Assembly: GCA_030756895.1 (NCBI GenBank)
Contig: JAVBIX010000053.1
Location: 1-64,000, forward strand
Direction of reading: 5' to 3'
DNA length: 64,000 bases
Origin: Synechococcus sp. SP2 MAG
Lineage (GTDB): Bacteria; Cyanobacteriota; Cyanobacteriia; PCC-6307; Cyanobiaceae
The position numbers were made by a program, and so were the translations under genes. Numbering within the stretch: position 1 is the first letter of the stretch; each line of letters starts with the position of its first letter. This document shows, piece by piece, positions 19,247 to 27,973 of this stretch. The notes beneath the pieces are model-generated. The model made no database searches and had not been told where the DNA came from. It saw only the letters and a list, made by a program, of their open reading frames with translations.

Positions 19247-20081
19247 GTCGATTCCTGCATCCTGCCGGTCTGAGTTCGGAACCCACGGACGACTGATCCC
19301 AGCTGTCGCCGGCCAAGGTCCAGAACATATGGCGTTTGACGCCCTGTTATTAGAACAGTGCCAAAACACAAACAACCCTGGCCCCGTACTCCGCTTCTAT
19401 CTCTGGAAAGGGCCCTGGTTGTCACTCGGGCGTCACCAGACACCACGGTCCAATCAATGGCTCGATCTAGTCCGAAACGGACGCTTAAACATGGTCCGAC
19501 GCCCTAGCGGTGGAGGGGCTGTGCTACATGGCGGTGGTCTGACCTACGCCTTGATCTGGCCGCATGCACCCCGACAGCGGCGTGAAGCGTATCGCCGGGC
19601 GAATGCCTGGATCTCCTCTGGATTAGCGCGACTCGGCCTTGAGCTTCAGCAAGGGGAGGATCCTGCCCTCGCTGGAAGCCAAAATTGTTTCGCCAGTGCC
19701 ACCACGGCGGATCTCGTGGATCCTTCGGGGCATAAACGCATCGGCAGCGCCCAGTTTTGGCAACGGGGGCACCTTCTGCAGCACGGTGAAATCCCTTTGG
19801 CTCCACCCCAACAGCTTTGGGAAGACGTCTTTGCAACAGCTCCACCTTGCTGGCAGCCCACCGCACCGTCTGCTGCCAGTGTTGAAGCAGCTCTTACCGA
19901 GGCGATTGCGCAGCTCTGGCCAGGACTCCGCTGGTGCGTGACGCCAATGAGCTACGGGGAAAAGCAGCTCGTAACGGAACGGGCTGCTGATTATGTGATC
20001 ACCGATTCATCGGTCTCATCCAACAATCCCGAGGCACGCATGGACGTAACCGCCTGGAGAAGCGGCAAGCCAAAGGGATAG
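19245..20081 (+). CDS. Lipoate/biotin protein ligase-like protein
   Basis: This 278-residue protein resembles LplA/LipM-type lipoate-protein ligases. The core shows FYLWKGPWLSLGRHQ, the RRPSGGGAVLHGGGLTYALIW substrate-binding loop (split by one residue), CFAS and the Lys-containing RIGSAQFWQRGHLLQHGEI. The enzyme transfers lipoyl or octanoyl groups to lipoyl domains of pyruvate and glycine decarboxylases. The start may lie downstream of ATG 19245 since no ribosome site is visible. The 3' end overlaps the site-2 protease gene on the other strand by 91 bases, an unusually long coding overlap. It is divergent from the TauE gene. Confidence 0.78.
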   Translation: MSIPASCRSEFGTHGRLIPAVAGQGPEHMAFDALLLEQCQNTNNPGPVLRFYLWKGPWLSLGRHQTPRSNQWLDLVRNGRLNMVRRPSGGGAVLHGGGLTYALIWPHAPRQRREAYRRANAWISSGLARLGLELQQGEDPALAGSQNCFASATTADLVDPSGHKRIGSAQFWQRGHLLQHGEIPLAPPQQLWEDVFATAPPCWQPTAPSAASVEAALTEAIAQLWPGLRWCVTPMSYGEKQLVTERAADYVITDSSVSSNNPEARMDVTAWRSGKPKG

Positions 20082-21256
20082 TCATTTCGGCGCCTAGAGG
20101 CTTCGAGAAGGGGTGCCGGCAATTTGAGGGACAACCCCTTCAAAACCGCTTCGCCCACATCACTGCGATCCAAGGTTCCGGAGGGAAGACCCGCAGCACC
20201 GGTCACAAGCAATCGGCCATGTTCACTTTGCTCAAGTGCAAGGACGGCTTTCCAAAGTGGAGCTGACTCTTGAAGGGAAGGGAGTTCAGCCAGCGGTCGC
20301 ATGTGCTCCCCCACGGTCTGTCGATCCCAGTACTGAACAGAGAGGTCCTTGAGTGGCTGATCAGTGACGTATCCGAGCCAGCGCCCAGACCGGCAAACAA
20401 GCACCCAGTCGGGCAGGAGATCATTCTCAGACTCAGCTCCTCTCAGACGCATTTGGCTCAGGCTGCGCAAGCTCTGATCGGCTTCCAACACCCGAAAACG
20501 CTTGGAGGAAGCAGGGCCTACATGCAAGTTGATCAAGAGCTTCTGCAGAGCCAGGGTCTGAGATTGGGAGCGCGAGGCTCCCATGCCGAACCAACCCAAC
20601 ATCACAAGCCAAAGGGCAGTGAATCCCCCACCACGAAGGAAGAGATAAACGCCGAGCATGATCGCGGTCAGTGAGAGAAGGCGCCCCGTGGCCGTTGCCA
20701 CCTGAATCCCTCGGCGTTGGCTCCCGGTAAATTGCCAAACCAAGGCTTTAAGAATCAAGCCTCCATCTAGAGGCAGTCCTGGCAAAAGGTTGAATAAAGC
20801 CAGGACCAAATTGAGATAGCCAAGCCTTTCCACAAGATTGCCAAACAAGGGATTGGCATGACCCGCGGCATGCTGAGTTGCCAGAAGTAAGCCCGCCAGC
20901 AGAAAGCTGACCGCTGGACCAGCTGCGGCTACCCGAAACGATCCCATCGGCGTGGAACATTCCCGCTCCACGCGAGCGACACCACCGAGCAGGAAAAGGG
21001 TGATGCTGACCACCTTGACGCCTTCTCTAAGCGCTACCAGGGAATGGCCTAGTTCGTGCAACAGCACCGAAACGAACAGCAAAAGAGCAGTGGCCAAACC
21101 CAACAACCAACTCAAAGCAGGCGAACCAGATGCACCTGGCAGCAGAGCTGCATCTTGCTGAAAAACAAGGGTGAACAACACCAAAATGATGAACCAGCTC
21201 GGGTGGACCCTTAGCGGAATGCCGCGAATCCGCATCAGCTGCCAGCCATCGCCCAT
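19991..21256 (-). CDS. Site-2 protease (M50B) with CBS-like C-terminal region
   Basis: This 421-residue membrane metalloprotease has HELGH (HExxH zinc motif) in the second hydrophobic span and NLLPGLPLDGG (NxxPxxxLDG) further on, both typical of S2P. The first half has ~5 spans; the C-terminal ~200 residues are soluble with a CBS-domain-like pattern (YVTDQPLKDL, VGEHMRPLAELPSL). S2Ps cleave membrane-bound regulators within the bilayer; the substrate is unknown. The 3' end overlaps the lipoate ligase gene by 91 bases. The start ATG at 21256 is 75 bases from trpF on the other strand. Confidence 0.88.
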   Translation of the reverse strand: MGDGWQLMRIRGIPLRVHPSWFIILVLFTLVFQQDAALLPGASGSPALSWLLGLATALLLFVSVLLHELGHSLVALREGVKVVSITLFLLGGVARVERECSTPMGSFRVAAAGPAVSFLLAGLLLATQHAAGHANPLFGNLVERLGYLNLVLALFNLLPGLPLDGGLILKALVWQFTGSQRRGIQVATATGRLLSLTAIMLGVYLFLRGGGFTALWLVMLGWFGMGASRSQSQTLALQKLLINLHVGPASSKRFRVLEADQSLRSLSQMRLRGAESENDLLPDWVLVCRSGRWLGYVTDQPLKDLSVQYWDRQTVGEHMRPLAELPSLQESAPLWKAVLALEQSEHGRLLVTGAAGLPSGTLDRSDVGEAVLKGLSLKLPAPLLEASRRRNDYPFGLPLLQAVTSMRASGLLDETDESVIT

Positions 21257-21330
21257 GGGCTCCTCCGTTGGGCACTGCCGCGGCCCGATCGTCCAATCCT
21301 AGAAAGGAACCACTCGAGCTCCTCGATCGA

Positions 21331-22014
21331 ATGTCCGAAGCGGCTCTCGCTCTTAAAATCTGTGGGCTCACCGATCACTCTCAGGCCTGCTCCATCGCTG
21401 CCATGGGAGTGCAGGCGATCGGGGTGATCGGCGTCGACAAAACACCCCGTTTTGTCTCGGAGCCGCTCCGACGTGCCATCTTTGCTGAATTGGCACAGCT
21501 CCATCCGGACGTCGAGCGTGTGTGGGTTGTCGCAGATCCCTCCGATCACGCCATCCAAAGCGCGCTTCAAGGCGATGGCACACCAACCATCGTTCAACTC
21601 CATGGATCGGAAACGCCAGAGCGCTGCCTTCAGCTAAAGCAGCAGCATCCAACGGTGCTCTGGTGGAAAGCATTAAGACTGCGTACTGAACAAGATTTGA
21701 GTGAACTGAGCTTCTTTGAATCCCATATCGACGCCCTACTACTCGATGCCTGGAGCCCTGATCAACTTGGCGGCACAGGCCATCGCCTAGACCCAAGCTG
21801 GTTCAGCCACTTGCATGACCAGCTGAGACCAAACACGGTCTGGTGGTTGGCTGGAGGAATCAGCGCCGAATGGATCCCTGAACTGCTCAAGCTGGTTGCG
21901 CCCTATGGACTCGACGCCTCAAGCCGCCTTGAAGCGAAGCCCGGAGTGAAAGACCTCAATAAAGTTCGCGCCCTTGTTCAAGCCGTTCATGACAACGCAC
22001 CGCTTCGGCAATAA
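21331..22014 (+). CDS. trpF: Phosphoribosylanthranilate isomerase
   Basis: This ~227-residue TIM-barrel enzyme catalyses the third step of tryptophan biosynthesis. Motifs: LKICGLTDHSQ (the catalytic Cys in KICG), GVIGV, VQLHGSE, LLLDAWSPDQLGGTG with the catalytic Asp, GGISAEW for phosphate binding and DASSRLEAKPGVKD. The ATG at 21331 gives MSEAALALKICG; upstream codons lack similarity to the family. The signal-peptide protein that follows starts just downstream. It is divergent from the site-2 protease. Confidence 0.92.
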   Translation: MSEAALALKICGLTDHSQACSIAAMGVQAIGVIGVDKTPRFVSEPLRRAIFAELAQLHPDVERVWVVADPSDHAIQSALQGDGTPTIVQLHGSETPERCLQLKQQHPTVLWWKALRLRTEQDLSELSFFESHIDALLLDAWSPDQLGGTGHRLDPSWFSHLHDQLRPNTVWWLAGGISAEWIPELLKLVAPYGLDASSRLEAKPGVKDLNKVRALVQAVHDNAPLRQ

Positions 22015-22039
22015 GTTGCGCTCAACGAGACCCATATCT

Positions 22040-22531
22040 ATGGCTTATCAGGCTGCGGCATCTGTATTGCTTCTTTCATGGATCAGTCTTTTACCTGCAA
22101 CAGCGCAAGGAATGCTTCCAGGTTGTCGCCTCGAAAACGGCAGCTTGCAATGCGTTCCTGGCTTAACGGCTGATCCCGAGAAACAAATCAATGTTCTCAA
22201 TAAAGAGATCTCAACAGATGTCCAGATGGAAGGTCGGATCACACAAACCATCCAAGGACTTAAAAACTTCGTCCTGATCGGAGAGGCGAGAGAAGGGAAA
22301 CTACTCAAAGCCAAGTTTGATCTGCAAGGAGACGAGATCAACAGCGTTCATATTCACTGGTACCAACGCCAGGGGGATGGGCATTGGAAATTAGTATCTG
22401 ATCGCAGCGAAGAAACCTATCGAATCAGCCAAACAGATCGAGGTGGAAAAGTAATGGCCGTGATGGTTGTTGCAACCAGTGATGGAAGCGTGAAGCGGGT
22501 GAACAGCAATGTGATTGGTCCGATTCAATAA
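22040..22531 (+). CDS. Secreted protein of unknown function
   Basis: The protein has 163 residues from ATG 22040. Residues 1-~24 form a signal peptide (hydrophobic ASVLLLSWISLLPATAQG, cleavage predicted near AQG). The mature part contains two Cys early (PGCRLENGSLQC) and a β-rich region, HIHWYQRQGDGHWKLVSDR. No family is recognised. An in-frame ATG at 21989 would overlap trpF; the 22040 start places the signal peptide correctly. The Cys pair might form a disulfide in the periplasm (inference). Confidence 0.62.
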   Translation: MAYQAAASVLLLSWISLLPATAQGMLPGCRLENGSLQCVPGLTADPEKQINVLNKEISTDVQMEGRITQTIQGLKNFVLIGEAREGKLLKAKFDLQGDEINSVHIHWYQRQGDGHWKLVSDRSEETYRISQTDRGGKVMAVMVVATSDGSVKRVNSNVIGPIQ

Positions 22532-22571
22532 CATCAACCCAATCGAGCTGATCACCCAACTAAACCCAAAA

Positions 22572-23315
22572 TCAGGTGCTGAGCATGGCTTCCTGGTGCC
22601 GCACCAACTCGAAGAATTCCTGCTTGAGGCTTGGGTCATGGCGGAAATCACCACGAACCACTGAGTTAACCATGCTGGTTTGCGGTTCCTTTACACCTCT
22701 CCATTTCATGCAGTAGTGCTGAGCTTTGATGATGATGCCCAAGCCCTGGGGAGCACACAATCGCTCAATTTCATCAGCAAGAATCATGACCGCTTCTTCT
22801 TGGATGTGAGGCCTTGAGAACACCCAATCAGCCACACGTGTGAACTTGGAGAGACCAATCACACGCTCACCAGGCTTAATTCCGATCCAACAGTTCCCCA
22901 TGATTGGAACGAGGTGGTGGGAACAAGCAGAACGAACGCTGATGGGACCAACGGTATAAATCTCATCTAGTTGCTTGACGTTTGGAAAACTCGCAACCTT
23001 GGGCTGATAGTTATATCGACCCTTAAACACCTCACGGAGATACATCCGAGCCACACGCTCTGCCGTCTCAGCTGTGTTGTGATCATTGTCGATATCAATG
23101 ACCAGGCTGCGCAAAAGCTCTCTGACCCGATCAGCAACCTCGTGCTCGAGTTCATCAAGCTCACCAGTTTGGATGAATGGTGCAATATTGTCGTTCGCCA
23201 GGAAAGAAATACCCTGATCAACGAGGCGCTGGCGGATTCTCTGAGAAACGGGTTGGACTCCAGCATTGAGTGAAGTCAAAGACTCGTTGGAGATAGCAGG
23301 AATAGTAGAAGTCAT
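22572..23315 (-). CDS. folE: GTP cyclohydrolase I
   Basis: This 247-residue enzyme makes 7,8-dihydroneopterin triphosphate for folate or biopterin synthesis. The zinc and active-site motifs CSHHLVPIMGN and IGLSKFTRVADWVFSRPHIQE are present (the latter in two pieces), and the C-terminal AQHYCMKWRGVKEP includes a Cys zinc ligand. An N-terminal ~35-residue extension precedes the core. It is the last gene of a five-gene minus-strand run (ado, aar, accA, SDR, folE), 12 bases after the SDR gene. Confidence 0.95.
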   Translation of the reverse strand: MTSTIPAISNESLTSLNAGVQPVSQRIRQRLVDQGISFLANDNIAPFIQTGELDELEHEVADRVRELLRSLVIDIDNDHNTAETAERVARMYLREVFKGRYNYQPKVASFPNVKQLDEIYTVGPISVRSACSHHLVPIMGNCWIGIKPGERVIGLSKFTRVADWVFSRPHIQEEAVMILADEIERLCAPQGLGIIIKAQHYCMKWRGVKEPQTSMVNSVVRGDFRHDPSLKQEFFELVRHQEAMLST

Positions 23316-23327
23316 GTCAGGGGTGTT

Positions 23328-24035
23328 TCAGAAGGCACCAGTAGCTGGCATCAAAGTAAGGTCTTCAACAATTTGCGTGGATGGCTGTTGCGCAAGATGA
23401 AGAAGCGTAACAGCAACCTGTTCGGCTGGAAGCATGGCACGCCGGTCGAACGTGCTCTGCACAGTTGGCGAATCCCAAAGTGGAGTATCCACAGCACCGA
23501 GGGTGAGCGTGCAGGCTCGGATCCCGTGAGCCCTTTCCTCTTCAGCTAGACAGCGCGTGAAGCTGGCTAAGGCTGCTTTCACCGTGCAGTAAGCACCCCA
23601 ATTCGGGAAAGCGTTCCGAGCTGCATGACTGCTGATGTTGATCACCAGTCCGCCTGCAGGGCGCATGGCAGGAACCACCCCAGCGCAGATTTGAAACACA
23701 CTGGTGAGGTTGAGCTGCATCAACCAATTCCAGCTATCCAAGGGCATCTCTAGCAACCCTCCTGTCCAGGCAGCACCAGCGTTGTTGATCAATACAGATG
23801 GTGTAAGCCCCTGATTGAGCAATGTTGCCACCCCTGGAGCAATCTCCTCAGGCTTGGTGAGATCAACAGCTCCATAGACGATGCGTTGACCTGTTTCAGC
23901 CAATTGAGCAGCAAGAGGTTGAAGAGAGGCTTCGCTCCGCGACAAAAGGATGAGATCCCAGCCAGCTTGAGCGAAAGCGAAAGCAGCGCTACGGCCAATG
24001 CCGCCAGATGCTCCGGTGATTAATACAGAGGGCAA
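23328..24035 (-). CDS. Short-chain dehydrogenase/reductase
   Basis: This 235-residue classical SDR has GASGGIG at the nucleotide-binding turn, NNAGAAW, the catalytic Ser in VINISSHA and YCTVK (Tyr and Lys of YxxxK). The NADPH preference and substrate cannot be read from sequence. It sits 24 bases after accA and 12 before folE. Position in a fatty-acid and alkane-related run suggests a lipid or pterin reductase (inference). It could equally be a pteridine reductase because folE is its neighbour. Confidence 0.8.
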   Translation of the reverse strand: MPSVLITGASGGIGRSAAFAFAQAGWDLILLSRSEASLQPLAAQLAETGQRIVYGAVDLTKPEEIAPGVATLLNQGLTPSVLINNAGAAWTGGLLEMPLDSWNWLMQLNLTSVFQICAGVVPAMRPAGGLVINISSHAARNAFPNWGAYCTVKAALASFTRCLAEEERAHGIRACTLTLGAVDTPLWDSPTVQSTFDRRAMLPAEQVAVTLLHLAQQPSTQIVEDLTLMPATGAF

Positions 24036-24059
24036 TGAGCCTCAGCGATCCCAGCAATC

Positions 24060-25049
24060 CTAAGAAGATGGATCGGCATTTGACGAGGTTGGCTCAATGA
24101 AGCGGCCCATCGCCCGAAACTTTCGATACCGCTGATCCCGCAATTCTTGGGTAGAGAGTGCCAAAAGCTCAGACAGATTCCGTTCGAGGGCTTCCCGCAG
24201 CGTTGCTCCAGCCTCAAGAGGAGCCCAATTGTTTCCACCCGACGGTTCGGGAAGCACCTCATCAACCACACCAAGGCTGAGTAGGTCTTTGCCGGTGATT
24301 CGCAATGCCGCAGCAGCTTCCGGTGCTTTGGCAGCATCTCGCCAAAGAATTGAGGCGCAGGCCTCTGGACTCGCCACCGTATAAACGCTGTGTTCAAACA
24401 TCAGCAGCCGGTCCGCAACACCAATGCCGAGTGCACCACCAGATCCGCCTTCCCCAATCACCGTGGCAATAATTGGCACTCTGAGGCGGAACATCTCACG
24501 GAGATTGACGGCGATCGCCTCTCCCTGGCCCTGCTCTTCGGCCAGCAAGCCCGCATAAGCACCAGGAGTATCGATAAAAGCAAGAATCGGCAGCCCAAAA
24601 CGATCGGCATGCTCCATCAATCGCAGAGCTTTGCGATATCCACCAGGGGTTGCCATCCCAAAGTTACGAGCCACGTTTTCTTTGGTGTCTCGCCCCTTTT
24701 GATGGCCCAAAAGCACCACTGAACGATCACCTAAGCGGCCGAGGCCACCCACTAACGCCTGATCGTCATTACCACGACGATCTCCATGAAGCTCAACCCA
24801 GTCATCGCAAAACATCTGAATAAAATCCAGCGTGCTTGGACGATGAGGATGGCGAGCAACCTGAATTTTCTGGGCTGGAGTCAGGTTTTGAAAAATCTCT
24901 TCCCGTCTGCGAGCAGCAAGGGTTTCCAGCTGAAGCAACTGCTGGCTGACATCAACTTCTGAGTCCCTAGCCAACTGGCGGATCTGTTCAATCTGCTGTT
25001 CAAGCTCAATCAGGGGCTTTTCAAACTCGAGCAGGGGGCGACGTGCCAT
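24060..25049 (-). CDS. accA: Acetyl-CoA carboxylase carboxyltransferase alpha subunit
   Basis: This 329-residue α-carboxyltransferase, with AccD, transfers carboxyl from biotin carboxyl carrier protein to acetyl-CoA, the committed step of fatty acid synthesis. Motifs: [19 protein letters not shown] at the N-terminus, [32 protein letters not shown]-type core (here [16 protein letters not shown]), and [12 protein letters not shown]. It is 20 bases after aar, so malonyl-CoA supply and acyl-ACP reduction are colocated. Confidence 0.97.
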   Translation of the reverse strand: MARRPLLEFEKPLIELEQQIEQIRQLARDSEVDVSQQLLQLETLAARRREEIFQNLTPAQKIQVARHPHRPSTLDFIQMFCDDWVELHGDRRGNDDQALVGGLGRLGDRSVVLLGHQKGRDTKENVARNFGMATPGGYRKALRLMEHADRFGLPILAFIDTPGAYAGLLAEEQGQGEAIAVNLREMFRLRVPIIATVIGEGGSGGALGIGVADRLLMFEHSVYTVASPEACASILWRDAAKAPEAAAALRITGKDLLSLGVVDEVLPEPSGGNNWAPLEAGATLREALERNLSELLALSTQELRDQRYRKFRAMGRFIEPTSSNADPSS

Positions 25050-25069
25050 GAAAACCGGATCTGTGAACG

Positions 25070-26113
25070 TCAGGCAGCGGCAGCCTGAAGCTGCCCCTGA
25101 AGATTGAGAGTGGTGAAACCATGCCGCATCGAGGCAGCACCAATGAAATCCATTTTTTCAAGGGTGATGTTGTTCCTACCCCAACTGAAGTTGGTGTGAC
25201 AAGCCTCAAACTCCAGAAGAATCGCCTCAGCAAAGCAAGCAAACATCTGGCGTTGGGGCTTCTCCATCTCAGCAATTTCCATCATCGTCCAGCCGATATC
25301 TGATCCAAATTCGACAATCCCGCCCTTCAAAACGTGAACACCACCTTCCCCCGCAACCCGTGAATCAAGATTTTTGGGATAGCCGCCATCAATCATCAAA
25401 CAGGGATTTTGCAAGCGATCCGCATCAATTTCCAACGTGCGAGGCATGCTTGCGACCCAAACCACAACATCAGCTTCTGGGAGTGCTTCATCCAAGCTGA
25501 GGATGCGGCCACCCCCCAATTCCTCTCGCAGGTCGTTCAGTGGCTGCTGCTGACGGGCAACCATGAGCAGCTCTTTAATTCCGGTGCGCTGGGTTAACCA
25601 GCGACAAACAGCACTACCGATGTCTCCCGTCGCTCCCACCACAGCGACCCGCGCCTTGCTGAGGTCGATACCAAGCAAAGGAGCATTGATTTCAACCTGT
25701 CGACTAATCACCCAAGCCGTATGGGTGTTTCCTGTCGTAAATCGCTCCCATTCCAGCGTGGTGCTGCGAATAGTTTGATGCTTCAGGAGATTGAAATTCT
25801 CAAAAATAATCGAAGTAAAACCGCCCAAAGCCGTGATGTTGATGCCTTTTTTCTGTGCAAGCTCCATGGCGTTCAGGACCTTGCGCCTAGCCGTTTTAAA
25901 GCGGCTCAGCATCTCAGGCACAAAGCACGAATCGATATACGCCCCTTGGATTGTTTTGCCTGTCAGGCTCGTAACTTCAACGTGTTCCACCAACTGAGGC
26001 GGTGCACTGCACCAAACATCAAGATCACCCTCAGCGATGTGATCGAAACCCAGCTCTAAAGCTTTACGCCTAGCAGCCTCAAAACTGGTGGAATGTCCGA
26101 TCAGACCAAACAT
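25070..26113 (-). CDS. aar: Long-chain acyl-[acyl-carrier-protein] reductase
   Basis: This 347-residue enzyme reduces fatty acyl-ACP to fatty aldehyde, the first step of cyanobacterial alkane synthesis. It starts [14 protein letters not shown], the standard AAR N-terminus. It has the NADPH-binding [14 protein letters not shown] and the catalytic Cys region [11 protein letters not shown]. The ATG at 26113 agrees with the family; a longer reading adds 28 unrelated residues. It lies 158 bases after ado. A GGGCG/CGCCC stem lies in this gap but without a T-run. Confidence 0.97.
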   Translation of the reverse strand: MFGLIGHSTSFEAARRKALELGFDHIAEGDLDVWCSAPPQLVEHVEVTSLTGKTIQGAYIDSCFVPEMLSRFKTARRKVLNAMELAQKKGINITALGGFTSIIFENFNLLKHQTIRSTTLEWERFTTGNTHTAWVISRQVEINAPLLGIDLSKARVAVVGATGDIGSAVCRWLTQRTGIKELLMVARQQQPLNDLREELGGGRILSLDEALPEADVVVWVASMPRTLEIDADRLQNPCLMIDGGYPKNLDSRVAGEGGVHVLKGGIVEFGSDIGWTMMEIAEMEKPQRQMFACFAEAILLEFEACHTNFSWGRNNITLEKMDFIGAASMRHGFTTLNLQGQLQAAAA

Positions 26114-26271
26114 GTGCTGCCGACGGTCGTACTTAAAAGTAGGGAACTGAATCGCATCAACCGATCGGTCGATGGATTTTGTACCCCACCTAAGCACGGG
26201 TCGGGTTCATGGTGAACGGACAGGGGCGAAATTGACGCCCATCATCCGAGACAAGTTGGGGGTGAACGCAG

Positions 26272-27000
26272 CTAGATAGCTAGCGCTGCTGCCGCCATGC
26301 GAGCGATATCGCGGGAGGTGAACCCGATCTCATTCAAAGCTTCCTGATAAGCAATCAGAAAATCTTCGATCAGATCTTCCTTTTCCATATGCAGAACAGA
26401 AGCATCAGTAGCCACCTGCTCAAGCATCGAACGAATGAGCGGAAGATTGGCCTTGTTGGCTTCCATCAACTCATCGCGACTTGCTTCGAAGTTGGCCTTC
26501 AACCACTCTTGGCCATAGTTGAGGTGGGTGTATTCATCCTTGACGACTCCCTCAGTGATTTTGCGGGCGAAGGGGTCAGCAACAGGGATATAGATGTGAT
26601 ACGCAGAGATAGCGAATGCCTCGATCAACAAGGCCTGAATAAGCAGACAGGTAACCACCTTCCCTTCTTTCAGAGCAGATTGGAAATTCCCATGCAGGGG
26701 GGCAAAAAACTCATGGGCAAAGGGCATATCAGCCACAACACCAAGGTTTTTTGCACAAGCGGTGAAGCCCTTCATGTGCTTCATTTCCATCTTTGCCAGC
26801 CTGGCAAGTTCCTCAGCCTGATCAGGGATCAGCGTGCCTAGTGAGAGGTAATTGTCATGAGCTTCCTGCTCACCTTCAATAACGATGGCGTTAATACGGC
26901 TGTAGGCGTCCTTGTAAGCGTCAGTCGTGAAATCAGGTAGCTCTGCCAAACCCTGCTGATTGTCGAGCACAGCAACTGCTGTGGAGTCAAGGGTTGACAT
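26272..27000 (-). CDS. ado: Aldehyde deformylating oxygenase
   Basis: This 242-residue ferritin-like di-iron enzyme converts fatty aldehydes to alkanes plus formate using O2 and reduced ferredoxin. The six iron ligands are visible: Glu44, Glu72 and His75 (EMKH), Glu127, Glu156 and His159 (EYTH). Helical bundle length is normal. It is the 5'-most gene of the ado-aar-accA-SDR-folE run. In marine Synechococcus the products are mainly C15-C17 hydrocarbons, likely for membrane properties. Confidence 0.97.
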   Translation of the reverse strand: MSTLDSTAVAVLDNQQGLAELPDFTTDAYKDAYSRINAIVIEGEQEAHDNYLSLGTLIPDQAEELARLAKMEMKHMKGFTACAKNLGVVADMPFAHEFFAPLHGNFQSALKEGKVVTCLLIQALLIEAFAISAYHIYIPVADPFARKITEGVVKDEYTHLNYGQEWLKANFEASRDELMEANKANLPLIRSMLEQVATDASVLHMEKEDLIEDFLIAYQEALNEIGFTSRDIARMAAAALAI

Positions 27001-27071
27001 GATTCGCTTCCGGTTATCAGCAATGTTGACGACTGTAACCAGTGTTCACCTCAACAGACGTGCTCAAAGGG

Positions 27072-27917
27072 TCAGTTGGTAACCGCAACAGGTTGGGAGG
27101 GGGGCCAATCACTGGCCAACAAACTGCCAAAGAGGTCTACCCAATGGCTCACCAGGCAGCGTTCCAACCCTTCTCCGCACTCGACGCTGGCTGCGCGTGA
27201 ATCACCGATCACACCACTGCTACTCAAGTCACTCGTTAACCAAGCCGTAGGAGCCGCTCCTTCAAGACTCCAGCCAGGCGGAGGAGTAGCGAGAGAAGAG
27301 AGCTGCCGATGGTCACCGTCAACAGGCCGTTCATCACCTACCAACTCCGGCTCAAGAGCAAGCATCAAACTGGTCTCAGCTTGAGCGGCATGCAATCCGC
27401 CCCGCAGCTCATCCCCAGGGATCAACGCATCCAAACCGGAAACACCACTCCACAAAAAGCAAGGAAGAATCGCCATCGATGGAGATTGAACACGCAGTTC
27501 CCTCGCCGCAGCCTGAAGCAATCCGATTTGCCCCCCATGGGCGTTGAACAACACCAACCGCTTTACCCCTTGGGTACACAACTGAGTTCCCACCTCGATG
27601 ATCAGCTGAGTCAACAATCCAGAGGACAAGCTCAAGGTTCCAGGAAAACCTGAATGCTCTGGAGAGAACCCAATGGACTGTGATGGAAGGCTCCAAATCG
27701 GGGCGTTTGGCGCGAGCTGTGACAACACAGAGGTCAGAATCCGCTCCGAAAACAAAGCGTCTGTGGCAAGTGGGAGATGGGGGCCATGTTGTTCAAACGC
27801 TCCCATCGGCCAAACCACGGTGGAACGGAATTGCTGCAAGGCCTTCTCCGCCTCTGGCCAGCTCAACCTGTCCAAGCGCCGTGTCGTTGAAAGACCCAAG
27901 TGAGCTTGTGCAGTCAT
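27072..27917 (-). CDS. Creatininase-family amidohydrolase
   Basis: This 281-residue protein has the metal-binding motifs of the creatininase superfamily: FEQHGPHLPLATD (Glu, His, Asp), LFNAHGG, and HAAQAETSLML with the C-terminal Glu. The family hydrolyses cyclic amides such as creatinine and FAPy intermediates of riboflavin/F420 synthesis. The actual substrate in cyanobacteria is not established. It is divergent from the S1-domain protein; 56 bases separate the starts. It ends 71 bases from ado. Confidence 0.82.
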   Translation of the reverse strand: MTAQAHLGLSTTRRLDRLSWPEAEKALQQFRSTVVWPMGAFEQHGPHLPLATDALFSERILTSVLSQLAPNAPIWSLPSQSIGFSPEHSGFPGTLSLSSGLLTQLIIEVGTQLCTQGVKRLVLFNAHGGQIGLLQAAARELRVQSPSMAILPCFLWSGVSGLDALIPGDELRGGLHAAQAETSLMLALEPELVGDERPVDGDHRQLSSLATPPPGWSLEGAAPTAWLTSDLSSSGVIGDSRAASVECGEGLERCLVSHWVDLFGSLLASDWPPSQPVAVTN

Positions 27918-27973
27918 GAGCCGACATGCCTCCTATTTCCTGCCAGAGTGGATTATCGAGGATATTGAGACCC

